Source: JBCCBV01 sp039033855 | Lineage (GTDB): Bacteria; Planctomycetota; Phycisphaerae; Phycisphaerales; Phycisphaeraceae | Length of the DNA: 64,000 nucleotides | NCBI GenBank assembly: GCA_039033855.1 | Contig: JBCCBV010000005.1 | Span: forward strand, 62,001-126,000 | Reading direction: 5' to 3' | Shown here: one piece after another, positions 8,865 through 16,885 of the stretch | How positions within the stretch are numbered: position 1 is the stretch's first letter | Layout: each line of letters begins with the position of its first letter | The notes under the pieces: model-generated | Told to the model about the DNA's origin: nothing | Seen by the model: the letters and a program-made list of their open reading frames with translations, nothing else | Database searches by the model: none | Made by a program: the position numbers and the translations under genes

Positions 8865-10005
8865 AGGTCAGGGGTTCCGGCCCGGTGTAGTCGGCCGACG
8901 GGCGGATCAGGCGGTTGTCGGCCCGCTGTTCCAACACGTGCGCGGCCCAGCCGGCGGTGCGGGCGATCACAAACAACGGCGTGAACATGGGCGTGGGGAT
9001 GCCCAAAAAGTGGTACGCGCTGGCGGAGTAAAAGTCGAGGTTGGGGAACAGCCCCTTCTCGCGGCGCATCACAGAGTCGATGCGTTCGGACACCGGGTAC
9101 AGCCGGGTGTCGCCCACCGCTTGGCTCAGGCGTTTGGCCCAGGCCTGGATGACGGTAGAGCGCGGGTCGTTGTCGCGATACACCCGGTGGCCGAAGCCCA
9201 TGATCTTGGTTTTGTTGGCAAGCGCTTCGAGGATGCCTTGCTCGGCCGCGGCGGGGCTCGGGTATCGCTCGATGAGCGCCATGGCGGCCTCGTTCGCCCC
9301 GCCGTGGAGCGGGCCGCGGAGCGTGCCGATGGCCCCGGTGATCGCGGAGTAGAAGTCCGACAGCGTGCTCGTGGCGATGCGGGCGGTAAAGGTCGAGGCG
9401 TTGAACTCGTGCTCGGCGTAGAGGATGAGCGACGCGTCGAGCGCCCGCACGTGGGCGGGGTCGGCCGGCTTGCCGTGCAGCAGGCGCAAAAAGTGGCCGG
9501 CGATGGAGTCGTCTTCGGTATCGGTTTCGATCCGCTTGCCGGTGTGGTGGTAGCGGTCCCAATAAAGCAGCATCGAACCGAAGCAGGCGATCAGCCTGTC
9601 GGCGATGTCGCGCCCGCTGCGGTGGCCTTCGGGTTCGAGGCACCCCAGGGTCGAGCAGCCGGTGCGCATGACGTCCATGGCGTGGGCGTCGGGGGGGAGC
9701 TGTTCGAGCACGGCCCGGAGTTGCGGGGGAAGCCCGCGCATCTCCGCCAGCCTGGTCTTGTAAGCGCGGAGCGCCGCGTGCGAAGGCAAGACACCTTCGA
9801 GCAGCAGATAGGCGACCTCCTCGAACGTGGCGTGCTCGGCGAGGTCTTCGATGGCGTAGCCGCGGTAGGTGAGCCCGGCGCCCGTCTTGCCCACCGTGCA
9901 GATGGCGGTGCGCCCCGCGACAACGCCGGCCAGTCCGCCGGCCGTCGGCGCCGTTGTCGTTTGGGGACCGCCTTGATTCTTGGCGGGGGGCGTAGCGTCG
10001 GTCAT
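8842..10005 (-). CDS. prpC: 2-methylcitrate synthase/citrate synthase
   Basis: A 387-residue citrate synthase-fold enzyme condensing propionyl-CoA (or acetyl-CoA) with oxaloacetate. The catalytic triad is visible: His234 in PLHGGAN, His273 in GFGHRVYR and Asp324 in LDFYSA. The short length is that of PrpC-type enzymes. Its ATG (10005) overlaps the prpB stop as ATGA, so the two are probably translationally coupled. Citrate synthase activity cannot be excluded from sequence alone; the operon favours methylcitrate synthesis. The first 25 residues are Pro/Thr/Gly-rich and probably disordered. Confidence 0.93.
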   Translation of the reverse strand: MTDATPPAKNQGGPQTTTAPTAGGLAGVVAGRTAICTVGKTGAGLTYRGYAIEDLAEHATFEEVAYLLLEGVLPSHAALRAYKTRLAEMRGLPPQLRAVLEQLPPDAHAMDVMRTGCSTLGCLEPEGHRSGRDIADRLIACFGSMLLYWDRYHHTGKRIETDTEDDSIAGHFLRLLHGKPADPAHVRALDASLILYAEHEFNASTFTARIATSTLSDFYSAITGAIGTLRGPLHGGANEAAMALIERYPSPAAAEQGILEALANKTKIMGFGHRVYRDNDPRSTVIQAWAKRLSQAVGDTRLYPVSERIDSVMRREKGLFPNLDFYSASAYHFLGIPTPMFTPLFVIARTAGWAAHVLEQRADNRLIRPSADYTGPEPLTYVPLEQR

Positions 10006-10886
10006 GAAGTGGTTCCGGGTGGGGTGGCGCGATCGGCGGCTTGTTCGTGACGGTGATAATCGAGAATGCGGTAGAGCTCGTCACGCGTCTGCATCGCTTC
10101 GAGAACCGGGCCTTGCGTGCCTTGCGTGCGCAGGGTGCGGAACACTTCGAGCGCCGCAGCGCTCATCGCGCGGAACGCTGAGAGGGGGTACAGCGCCAGC
10201 GCCACGCCGGCGTCGCGCAGCTGGTCGAGGGTGAACAGCGGCGTCTTGCCGAACTCGGTGATGTTGGCGAGCACCGGGGCGTCGACCGCGGCGCAGAACG
10301 TCTGGTATTCGTCGAGGTTGGACATAGCCTCGGCGAAGATCATGTCGGCGCCGGCTTGGAGATAGGCCTGGGCGCGGGCGATGGCGGCGTCGAGCCCTTC
10401 CACGCTGTAAGCGTCGGTCCGGGCCATGACGACAAACCCGGGGTCGGCTCGGCCGGCGATCGCGGCGGAAATCCTCTGGGCCATGGCCTGTTTGCTGACG
10501 AGTTGCTTGCCGGGGCGGTGGCCGCATCGCTTGGCTTCGACCTGGTCTTCGAGGTGCAGGCCCGCGGCGCCCGCGGCGCTGAGCGTGGCCACGGCGTTTG
10601 CGGGATCGTCCCAGCCGGTGTCGGCGTCGACCAAGAGCGGCAGCGGCAACGCGCCGGTGATCCGGCGGGTGTCTTCGGCGACCTGCTCCAGGGTGGTGTG
10701 GCCGAGGTCCGGCAGGCCGTACGACGCCGAGGCCACGCCCGAGCCGGACAGGTAGATCGCGGTAAAGCCGGCGTCTTGCGCCAAGAGCGCGGCGTAGGCG
10801 TTCACGGCGCCCACCACCTGCAGCGGTCGTTCCTGCTTCACCCGGTGGCGGAGTTGTTGGCCGGGCGAATCGGACCGATCGGGCAT
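10002..10886 (-). CDS. prpB: methylisocitrate lyase
   Basis: A 294-residue member of the isocitrate lyase/PEP mutase superfamily. It splits 2-methylisocitrate into pyruvate and succinate. The active-site signature KRCGH is at residues 119-123 (Cys121 catalytic), with metal-binding Asp residues in LLVDADTGW. The frame continues further upstream, but the ATG at 10886 begins a normal PrpB N-terminus and lies 7 nt after a TAGACT -10-like box, so it is preferred. It is the first gene of the operon; the order B-C-D is as in many proteobacteria. No prpR-type regulator is adjacent. Confidence 0.94.
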   Translation of the reverse strand: MPDRSDSPGQQLRHRVKQERPLQVVGAVNAYAALLAQDAGFTAIYLSGSGVASASYGLPDLGHTTLEQVAEDTRRITGALPLPLLVDADTGWDDPANAVATLSAAGAAGLHLEDQVEAKRCGHRPGKQLVSKQAMAQRISAAIAGRADPGFVVMARTDAYSVEGLDAAIARAQAYLQAGADMIFAEAMSNLDEYQTFCAAVDAPVLANITEFGKTPLFTLDQLRDAGVALALYPLSAFRAMSAAALEVFRTLRTQGTQGPVLEAMQTRDELYRILDYHRHEQAADRATPPGTTS

Positions 10887-10893
10887 GCGGGCC

Positions 10894-10899
10894 AGTCTA
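10894..10899 (-). promoter_or_regulatory. -10-like TAGACT, leaderless-type promoter of the prp operon
   Basis: TAGACT on the minus strand ends 7 nt before the prpB ATG at 10886. There is no Shine-Dalgarno in the gap. This box decides the start over the longer frame. Confidence 0.5.
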
Positions 10900-10995
10900 G
10901 AGCGTTGCGTTGCCGGAACCGCGGAGCACGTCGCCCACCCCGGTGGCGTTGGCGTGGGTCGGCGGGGCATAAGGTACGGCAGGGAACCAAGAAAA

Positions 10996-11085
10996 CGGAG
11001 AGGGCGGGATTCGAACCCGCGGTAGGAGCAATACTCCTACGCCGATTTAGCAAACCGGTGCTTTCAGCCGCTCAGCCACCTCTCC
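10996..11085 (-). tRNA. tRNA-Ser (anticodon GCT)
   Basis: A 90-nt class II tRNA on the minus strand. The acceptor stem is GGAGAGG/CCTCTCC with discriminator G. The anticodon stem-loop is CCGGT-TTGCTAA-ATCGG (anticodon GCT). A long variable arm has stem GTAGGAG/CTCCTAC. CCA is not encoded. Confidence 0.95.
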
Positions 11086-11203
11086 AGGTGTATTCGGGGC
11101 CTTGGGCTCCGCGTCGCGAGAGTGTATCCCGGGGTCGTTCGCCCGTAAATCAGTCGCCGGATGCCGGTGGAGACAAGGCGGGGCTGTTTATGCCATTTGA
11201 GGG

Positions 11204-12364
11204 TTAGCGCAAAGGCGCACTCAGGGCGCGGAGGTTCTGGCGGGCGGCCTGGCCTTGGCGCGGGTCGTCCGCGAGGCTTCGCAGCAGCGCGACGGCGTCT
11301 TGGCGTTGGCCGAGGTGGGCGTAACCGACCGCAAGGTTCAGCCGGGCGTCGGCGCCCATGATCTCGGGCGGGAAGCTGCAATGGCGGCTGTAGGTTCCGG
11401 TCTCGGCGAGGTGCAAGATACGTTCGAGCAGCGCCACGCCCTCGGCAAAGTCCTGCGCAGCGAATCGCTTTCGCGCCCGGCGCCAGAGCAAAGGTACGGC
11501 GTCGGGGAAGTGAGCCTGGGAGATCGCCTCGGCTTGTTCGAGACAAAGCGGGAACCCGTCGGGCAGCGTGTCGGCGGCCAAGACTTGTTCGAGCAGCAGC
11601 GCTGTTGACGGCAGGTGCTCGGGCGGCGGCGCGTCCCACCCTGCGAGCACCTCGGCGGCCCGACGGAGGGGAGCGATGCCAGCAGCGTCGCCGACCGACA
11701 AGTAAGCCCGGGCGAGTTCGACGAGGTAGTAGAAGCGGTCCGGCCGGTCGCGCAGTTCCAACTCGAGGAGACGGATGGTTCGATCGACCTTGCGGGTTTG
11801 GTAGTCGCCCATGTAGCCGTAGTGGCGCAGGCGGATCTCGGAGCAATAGACGTGGCGGCCTTCGCGGGTGGCGAGTTCGGCGAGAGAGGGGTGGAACTGC
11901 TGGTGGATGCGCCCGATGAAGCGGACCTCGGGCCGGTTGCGGACCAGGCGGGTCTGGAGCATCTCGGTTTGGGCGTCGGGGGTGGCGTTTTCGCCGTAGA
12001 AATCCTGCCGGATCACGGTATAGGCGAAGGCGTCTTCGCGCCGGACCGCTTGGCGGACCAGGGCGTGGCTTTCGGGCGTGAGCTCTTCGTCGGCGTCGAG
12101 CAGCAGGACCCAATCGGTGCGCGCCTGCTCGAGGCTGTGGTTGTAGGCGGCGGAAAAGTCTTCGCACCAAGTGAAATCGAAGACCCGGGCGCCGTGCGAC
12201 TGCGCGAGTTTTTTCGTACGGTCGGTGGAGCCGGTGTCGACGACGACGAGGTCGTCGGCCAGCCCGCGCACCGACGCGAGGCATCGGGGCAGGCTGGCCT
12301 GCTCGTTCTTGACGATCATGCACAGGCCGATCGTGGGATCGGCCTGCGGGGCAAGGTCAGGCAC
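11204..12364 (-). CDS. family 2 glycosyltransferase with C-terminal TPR region
   Basis: From the GTG at 12364 the protein has 386 residues. It begins with a GT-A domain (GLCMIVKNEQ; DTGSTD at 43-48; catalytic/metal-binding DAD at 90-92), as in cytosolic family 2 transferases of the WaaE/SunS type. The C-terminal half (about 200-386) is helical repeats resembling TPR units. ATG starts further upstream lie inside the preceding gene and give Pro/Ser-rich sequence of no known domain. With the GTG, the two genes overlap by 8 bp. This class is often involved in protein or lipid glycosylation. Overlap with a PEP-CTERM gene suggests, but does not prove, a surface-protein modification role. Confidence 0.85.
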   Translation of the reverse strand: MPDLAPQADPTIGLCMIVKNEQASLPRCLASVRGLADDLVVVDTGSTDRTKKLAQSHGARVFDFTWCEDFSAAYNHSLEQARTDWVLLLDADEELTPESHALVRQAVRREDAFAYTVIRQDFYGENATPDAQTEMLQTRLVRNRPEVRFIGRIHQQFHPSLAELATREGRHVYCSEIRLRHYGYMGDYQTRKVDRTIRLLELELRDRPDRFYYLVELARAYLSVGDAAGIAPLRRAAEVLAGWDAPPPEHLPSTALLLEQVLAADTLPDGFPLCLEQAEAISQAHFPDAVPLLWRRARKRFAAQDFAEGVALLERILHLAETGTYSRHCSFPPEIMGADARLNLAVGYAHLGQRQDAVALLRSLADDPRQGQAARQNLRALSAPLR

Positions 12365-13091
12365 GGCGTCTTCGTACCCGGTAAGTGGCCAAGGCTCCGG
12401 CGGCGAGCGCCATGGTCCCGGTGGCGGGTTCGGGGACGACGCCGATAGTGATCGTGCCGACGACCGTGCCGGTGTTGCCCGGCCCGTTGAAGGCAATCAG
12501 CGTGGCGGTGTCGCCGTAGGGCGTGCGCAGGAGCTGGGGGAAGAAGGCGTCGAGCCGTTCGAGTTGTGTGCCGGGTTCGAGTCCGCCGGCGGGGTCGAAC
12601 ACGGGGGAGCTGGCGAGCTGCGGGATCACCAGGGGCTCGAAGACCTGCTGCTCGGGCGGGAGGTTGTCGACGAACAGGGAGGTCCAGACCACGCCGTCGG
12701 CCACGGCGCCGTCGCCGGGGAAGGACAAGACCAGGTCGGAGGTGCCGTCGCCGTTGTCGATGACGCCGGCGTAGAAGTACCCCGCATCGGGACCGCTGGG
12801 TGGGCCGGCCTCGATGGACACGGTTTGGCTGTTGGACGAGCCGGGGACGAGGTCGGCGACCTCAGCCCCGCGGGAGGCGCGTTCGAGGGTCAGGCTGCCG
12901 CCTGTGTTGTAAAGCGAGGCGCCTTCGGCCACGGTGATGGTGGTCGAACTGGTGAGCGAATAGAGGGTGCCGGCTTGGGCGGCTCCGCCCCACGCGGTGA
13001 GCAGGCCCATCGCGGGCAAGACCGGCTGGAGCTTGCGTCGGCGGGTGTATCGGCGTGCGCGCGAGACATCGGGGCGGGTGGCGGCGATCAT
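12357..13091 (-). CDS. PEP-CTERM sorting-domain protein
   Basis: A 244-residue exported protein. The ATG at 13091 is preceded by a strong Shine-Dalgarno (AAGGAGGA), which decides against longer starts. An Arg-rich N-terminus leads into a hydrophobic segment ending near AAQAG, a signal peptide. The body is beta-rich and Thr/Gly/Asp-rich. The C-terminus is a PEP-CTERM signal: VVPEPA at about 218-223, a short hydrophobic stretch, then a basic tail ending RRRRA. Such signals are processed by exosortases; no exosortase is in this window. The body function is unknown. Its end overlaps the glycosyltransferase start. Confidence 0.88.
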   Translation of the reverse strand: MIAATRPDVSRARRYTRRRKLQPVLPAMGLLTAWGGAAQAGTLYSLTSSTTITVAEGASLYNTGGSLTLERASRGAEVADLVPGSSNSQTVSIEAGPPSGPDAGYFYAGVIDNGDGTSDLVLSFPGDGAVADGVVWTSLFVDNLPPEQQVFEPLVIPQLASSPVFDPAGGLEPGTQLERLDAFFPQLLRTPYGDTATLIAFNGPGNTGTVVGTITIGVVPEPATGTMALAAGALATYRVRRRRA

Positions 13092-13245
13092 GAGAGTCCT
13101 CCTTGCGGGATCAGACGGGGCGTGAAACAGGCCCGCAGGCCGGGCCATAACCCTTGCAATGCTAACAACTTTCACGCAGGTGCTAGAGAAGCACCTTCAA
13201 ACCGCCTCACACTTTGCGCAAAAAGCGAGTTTCGGACCGCTCCGC

Positions 13246-14124
13246 CTAGTCCGCGGGCGGCGGCAACGGCGCTTCCGGGGGGGCTTCCGGAGGCGGAGGA
13301 GCGCTATTTTGACGCGAGGCGATGGGCCCGATGAGCTCGCGCAGCGCCAAGCCCGGGTCGGGCTGTCGCATGAGGTGTTCGCCCACCAACACGCGGTGCA
13401 CGCCGGCGTGGCGGAGGGTACGGATGTCGTCGTGGGTGCGGATGCCCGACTCGCTGACCAAAATGCCTTTGTCGGGCACCTCCGGCAGCAGGCCCAAGGT
13501 GTGCTGCAGGTCGGTGGTCATGGTCTTGAGATTGCGGTTGTTGATGCCCAGCAGCTGGTAGCCGGGGTGTGGGAAGCCGACGTGGCTCTTGACCTGGACC
13601 AGGCTCTCGTAGTCGTGGACCTCGAGCAGCACGGTCATGCGCAGCTCGGTAGCGAGGATCAGCAGGTCGATGAGCTGCGGCTCGCCCAGGCACTCGGCGA
13701 TGAGCAAGATCGCGTCGGCCCCTGCGGCGCGGCTTTCATAGACCTGATACGGGTCGATGATGAAGTCTTTCCGCAGCACGGGCAAGGGCACGGCCCGCTT
13801 GATCTGGTCGATGAAGGCCAGCTCGCCCTGAAAAAACTCGGCGTCGGTCAGGCAGGAAATCGCCGCGGCGCCGTGGTCGGCGTAGGCCTTGGCGATGGCG
13901 ACGGGGTCGAAGTCGGGTCGGATCACGCCGGCCGAGGGCGAGGCTTTTTTGACCTCGGCGATGACCCGCAGCTCGTGCTTGGGCCGGGTGACGGCGGCGA
14001 AGAAGTTCCTCGGCGGCGGTGCGGCCTCGGCGGCGGTGCGGACCGTATCGAAGGGGGTTTGGGCCTGGGTTTCGGCCAGTTCTTGCCGTTTGTGGCGCAG
14101 GATGTCGTCGAGCACGCGGGGCAT
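13246..14124 (-). CDS. trpC: indole-3-glycerol-phosphate synthase
   Basis: A 292-residue (beta/alpha)8 enzyme of tryptophan biosynthesis that closes CdRP to indole-3-glycerol phosphate. Typical motifs are AEVKKASPSAG (from residue 56), LPVLRKDFI and GADAILLIAECL, with GINNRNLKT and SESGIRTHDD later in the barrel. The start at ATG 14124 (MPRVLDDIL) matches the family N-terminus and lies 7 nt after TATGCT. An extra Pro-rich tail of about 30 residues follows the barrel. It is a monofunctional TrpC with no other trp genes beside it. Confidence 0.95.
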   Translation of the reverse strand: MPRVLDDILRHKRQELAETQAQTPFDTVRTAAEAAPPPRNFFAAVTRPKHELRVIAEVKKASPSAGVIRPDFDPVAIAKAYADHGAAAISCLTDAEFFQGELAFIDQIKRAVPLPVLRKDFIIDPYQVYESRAAGADAILLIAECLGEPQLIDLLILATELRMTVLLEVHDYESLVQVKSHVGFPHPGYQLLGINNRNLKTMTTDLQHTLGLLPEVPDKGILVSESGIRTHDDIRTLRHAGVHRVLVGEHLMRQPDPGLALRELIGPIASRQNSAPPPPEAPPEAPLPPPAD

Positions 14125-14131
14125 CGGCGAA

Positions 14132-14137
14132 AGCATA
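14132..14137 (-). promoter_or_regulatory. -10-like TATGCT, leaderless-type promoter for trpC
   Basis: TATGCT on the minus strand ends 7 nt before the trpC ATG at 14124. With no leader, trpC here is unlikely to be controlled by attenuation. Confidence 0.5.
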
Positions 14138-14234
14138 CGCCCCGGGGCGCGAACCACCCGGCCTTGCGGCGGGTACATTGGCCAAGTGGCGTCTGCCTGC
14201 GACGCCGACACTTCGGAATGAAGGTGACCCAAAC

Positions 14235-14744
14235 GTGCAGATCGGGCTGCTGAGCGACTCACACGGCCGGGCGGAGACCACCCGTCGGGCGGTTGACGTG
14301 CTGATGGACGCCGGCGCCCAGGCGCTGATCCATCTGGGCGATCTGGGCACCGTTGAGGTCATCGACGCGTTGGCCGTCGAGGGCCCGGACGGCGGTCAGG
14401 TCGAGGCGCACATGGTGTTCGGCAACACCGACTGGGACCGGGTCGAGCTCGGCCGGTACGCCGAGTCGCTGGATATCCGGGTGGCCGAATCTGAAGGCCG
14501 GGTGGAACTGATGGGCGGGCCGCTGGTGTTCTGCCACGGGCACGAGCCCGAGCCCATGCGGGCGGCGCTGCGGCAAGGCGCCCGGTATCTGTGCCATGGC
14601 CATACGCACAAGCCGGAAGACGTTCGGCGGGGCGAGACCCGGGTCATCAACCCCGGAGCCTTGTTTCGAGCCAGCCAGTACACGGTGGCGCTGCTGGACG
14701 CCGGGCAGGATGAGGTGCGGTTCTTCGATGTCGCCGGGGCCTGA
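14235..14744 (+). CDS. YfcE/MJ0936-type metallophosphoesterase
   Basis: A 169-residue calcineurin-like phosphoesterase. The metal-binding motifs appear in order: DSHG (Asp8, His10), LGDL, GNTDW, CHGH and HGHTH, the pattern of small cytosolic phosphodiesterases such as YfcE. The start is GTG at 14235, directly before QIGLLSDSHG. The nearby ATG at 14218 is out of frame. It is divergent from trpC and followed 38 nt later by a GNAT gene. The physiological substrate is unknown. Confidence 0.85.
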   Translation: MQIGLLSDSHGRAETTRRAVDVLMDAGAQALIHLGDLGTVEVIDALAVEGPDGGQVEAHMVFGNTDWDRVELGRYAESLDIRVAESEGRVELMGGPLVFCHGHEPEPMRAALRQGARYLCHGHTHKPEDVRRGETRVINPGALFRASQYTVALLDAGQDEVRFFDVAGA

Positions 14745-14782
14745 CGCGGTTATCCTGCGGTCGCTCGGTTGGTGTTTGGGTC

Positions 14783-15307
14783 ATGTCTACGCAATCTTCC
14801 CAGTCCCCCGAAACTGACGCGGTGACGGTTCGTTCTTTCCAGCAGGACGACCACGGTGCCGTGGTGCGGCTGTACGACGTGGGCCTGCTGGCCGGGCAGC
14901 TGGCGCCGAACGACACCGGGGCGGACATCGACAACATCTTCGAGGCCTACTTCGATGACGCCCGGCACCACTTCTGGGTGGCCCAGGCGAGCGGCCGAGT
15001 GGTGGGGATGATCGGCGTGGCCAGCGACGACCGAGATACGGCCGAGGTCCGCCGGCTACGGGTCGAGCCGGGGCGCACCGCCGACGAGGTGGCCCTGCCG
15101 CTTCTGGAGATGGCGCTCGAGCACTGCCGGCATCACGCATATCTCAAAGTACGGCTGGACACCCGTTTCGATTCGGAGCAGGCGGTGGGGCTGTTCGAGC
15201 GGCTGGGGTTCCAGCACACACGCACCCGCAACACGCCGGGCAAGGCGACGCTGGAGTTCTACTTCGACCTGTATCGCGACCGCGAGGGCGAAGCTGGCCA
15301 AGGCTGA
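14783..15307 (+). CDS. GNAT-family N-acetyltransferase
   Basis: A 174-residue protein with the GNAT fold: strand VRSFQQDDHGAVVRLYDVG at the N-terminus, then a core VGMIGVASDDRDTAEVRRLRVEP and a C-terminal LFERLGFQHTRTR stretch. The acetyl-CoA loop (normally Q/RxxGxG/A) is divergent: EPGRTADEVALPLLE. The catalytic base and the substrate are not identifiable. It ends 56 bp before the NUDIX start. Confidence 0.75.
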   Translation: MSTQSSQSPETDAVTVRSFQQDDHGAVVRLYDVGLLAGQLAPNDTGADIDNIFEAYFDDARHHFWVAQASGRVVGMIGVASDDRDTAEVRRLRVEPGRTADEVALPLLEMALEHCRHHAYLKVRLDTRFDSEQAVGLFERLGFQHTRTRNTPGKATLEFYFDLYRDREGEAGQG

Positions 15308-15349
15308 CGTGTATCACGCGGGTCTGGCGGCCGGCTCGGCGGGCGTGCG

Positions 15350-15355
15350 TATCGT
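15350..15355 (+). promoter_or_regulatory. -10-like TATCGT, leaderless-type promoter for the NUDIX gene
   Basis: TATCGT ends 7 nt before the ATG at 15363, supporting that start over the GTG at 15309. Confidence 0.4.
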
Positions 15356-15362
15356 GTCGCCC

Positions 15363-15920
15363 ATGGCGATGCCCGAAACCTCGACGAACTCGCGCCTGGT
15401 CTACGAAGGCCGGCTGTTGAAGGTGCGCTACGACGACGTGGCCCGGCCCGACGGCAGCACGGGCTGGCGCGAATGGGTCGAACACCCGTCGGGGGTCATC
15501 ATCGTTCCGGTACGGCAGGGGCCCGACGGCCGGCCGGAGGTGGTGATGATCCGCCAGCACCGGTTTGCGGTGGGTCGAGCAATGGAAGAACTCCCCGCGG
15601 GTCTGCTCGACGTGCCGGGCGAAGCCTCGCAGACGGCCGCGGCCCGCGAGTTGCGTGAAGAAACGGGGCTGATCGCCGTGCAGTGGACCGACCTCGGCCG
15701 GTACTTCAGCCAATCGGGGTTCTGCACGGACCAGGCGGGCATCTACCTGGCGCAGGGGCTGACCGATGGGCCGGCGTCGCCCGAAGACGACGAACGGCTG
15801 GAGGTGTTCGCCCAGCCGCTCGGCCAGGCGATCGCGCGGTGCCGAAAGGGCCCGAGCGACGCGCGGACATTGTTGGCACTGCTCTTGGCGCGCGAGGCGC
15901 TCGAGGAGGCCGGGCGATGA
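15363..15920 (+). CDS. NUDIX hydrolase (ADP-ribose pyrophosphatase-like)
   Basis: From ATG 15363 the product is 185 residues. The NUDIX box is complete: G-x5-E-x7-REUxEExGU reads as PGEA...ARELREETGL. The preceding EELPAGLLD and the SQSGFCTDQAGIYLAQG segment are typical of the ADP-ribose pyrophosphatase subfamily, which hydrolyses ADP-ribose and similar nucleoside-diphosphate sugars. Its stop overlaps the start of the following prenyltransferase gene as ATGA, so translation is probably coupled, although the two enzymes have no obvious metabolic link. Confidence 0.85.
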   Translation: MAMPETSTNSRLVYEGRLLKVRYDDVARPDGSTGWREWVEHPSGVIIVPVRQGPDGRPEVVMIRQHRFAVGRAMEELPAGLLDVPGEASQTAAARELREETGLIAVQWTDLGRYFSQSGFCTDQAGIYLAQGLTDGPASPEDDERLEVFAQPLGQAIARCRKGPSDARTLLALLLAREALEEAGR

Positions 15921-16885
15921 GCGTCTCGGTGACAGACACCAGCGGAGGCGCTTCGCCGGGCTGGCCCGGCGCGCTGCGGGCCGTGGCGGGCGACATCAAG
16001 CTGGCGCACACGGTTTTTGCCCTGCCGTTCGCGGTGCTGTCGGCGTTTCTCGCGGCGGCGTGGGCCGATCGGCTGCCGAGCGCCCTCGAAGGCGCGCTGG
16101 TGCTCGCGTGCATGGTGGCGGCGCGCACATACGCGATGGCCGCCAACCGTTTGCTCGACGCCCGGATCGATGCACAGAACCCACGCACGGCCGGGCGTGC
16201 GATCCCCGCGGGTCGTGTCTCCACGAAACAGATGGGCGTGGTTTGCGCGGGCTCCGCTTTGGCGCTCTGCGCAGGCGCGGCGGGTTTCGGTTGGTTGGGC
16301 GGCAACTGGTGGCCGTTGGCGGCGTCTCCGGTCGTGCTGGTCGTGCTGGGCGTCTATCCGCTGATGAAGCGCAGCACGTCGTGGTGCCACGCGGTGCTGG
16401 GCTTGGCGCTGGGGCTGTCGCCCCTGGCCGCGGCGCTGGCGATCGAGCCGGGGTACTTGCGCGAGCCCGGCGTCTGGCTGCTCGCGAGCTTCGTGCTGTT
16501 GTGGGTGGCCGGGTTCGACGTGCTGTACGCGCTGTTGGACATCGACTTCGACCGGGGCGCGGGGGTTTGGTCGCTCCCGGCGAGGCTCGGGCCCCGGGGC
16601 GCGGTGGCGGTCAGCCGGGCGATGCACGCCGCAGCGGGGGGGGTGCTCTGGGCCTGCTGGTGGGTTTCGCCGGGGCTGGGCCGGGTGTTCGCCGTCGGCG
16701 CCGGGGTGGTGTGCGTGGTGCTGGTGGTGGAGCAGTCGCTGGTGCGGGTGGGTGCGGGTTCTGCCGGAAAAGCTTCCGGGGGAGCGTCCGGGGGCGGGGC
16801 GCCGCCGTGGCTGTTCACGGCGAACGGGTTTGTGTCATTGGCCCTGGGCATTGCCGGGCTGGTCGATGTCTTGCGGCTGGGCTAA
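15917..16885 (+). CDS. UbiA-family prenyltransferase (MqnP-like)
   Basis: A 322-residue integral membrane enzyme with eight or nine predicted membrane helices. The first prenyl-diphosphate/Mg motif is NRLLDARID and the second is LLDIDFDRGAG. The YALLDIDFDR pattern resembles MqnP, which prenylates the futalosine-derived naphthoate in menaquinone synthesis; 4-hydroxybenzoate polyprenyltransferase (UbiA) is the alternative. It starts inside the NUDIX stop (ATGA). Its last 51 bp overlap the end of a convergent ABC permease gene. No other mqn genes are in the window. Confidence 0.82.
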   Translation: MSVSVTDTSGGASPGWPGALRAVAGDIKLAHTVFALPFAVLSAFLAAAWADRLPSALEGALVLACMVAARTYAMAANRLLDARIDAQNPRTAGRAIPAGRVSTKQMGVVCAGSALALCAGAAGFGWLGGNWWPLAASPVVLVVLGVYPLMKRSTSWCHAVLGLALGLSPLAAALAIEPGYLREPGVWLLASFVLLWVAGFDVLYALLDIDFDRGAGVWSLPARLGPRGAVAVSRAMHAAAGGVLWACWWVSPGLGRVFAVGAGVVCVVLVVEQSLVRVGAGSAGKASGGASGGGAPPWLFTANGFVSLALGIAGLVDVLRLG

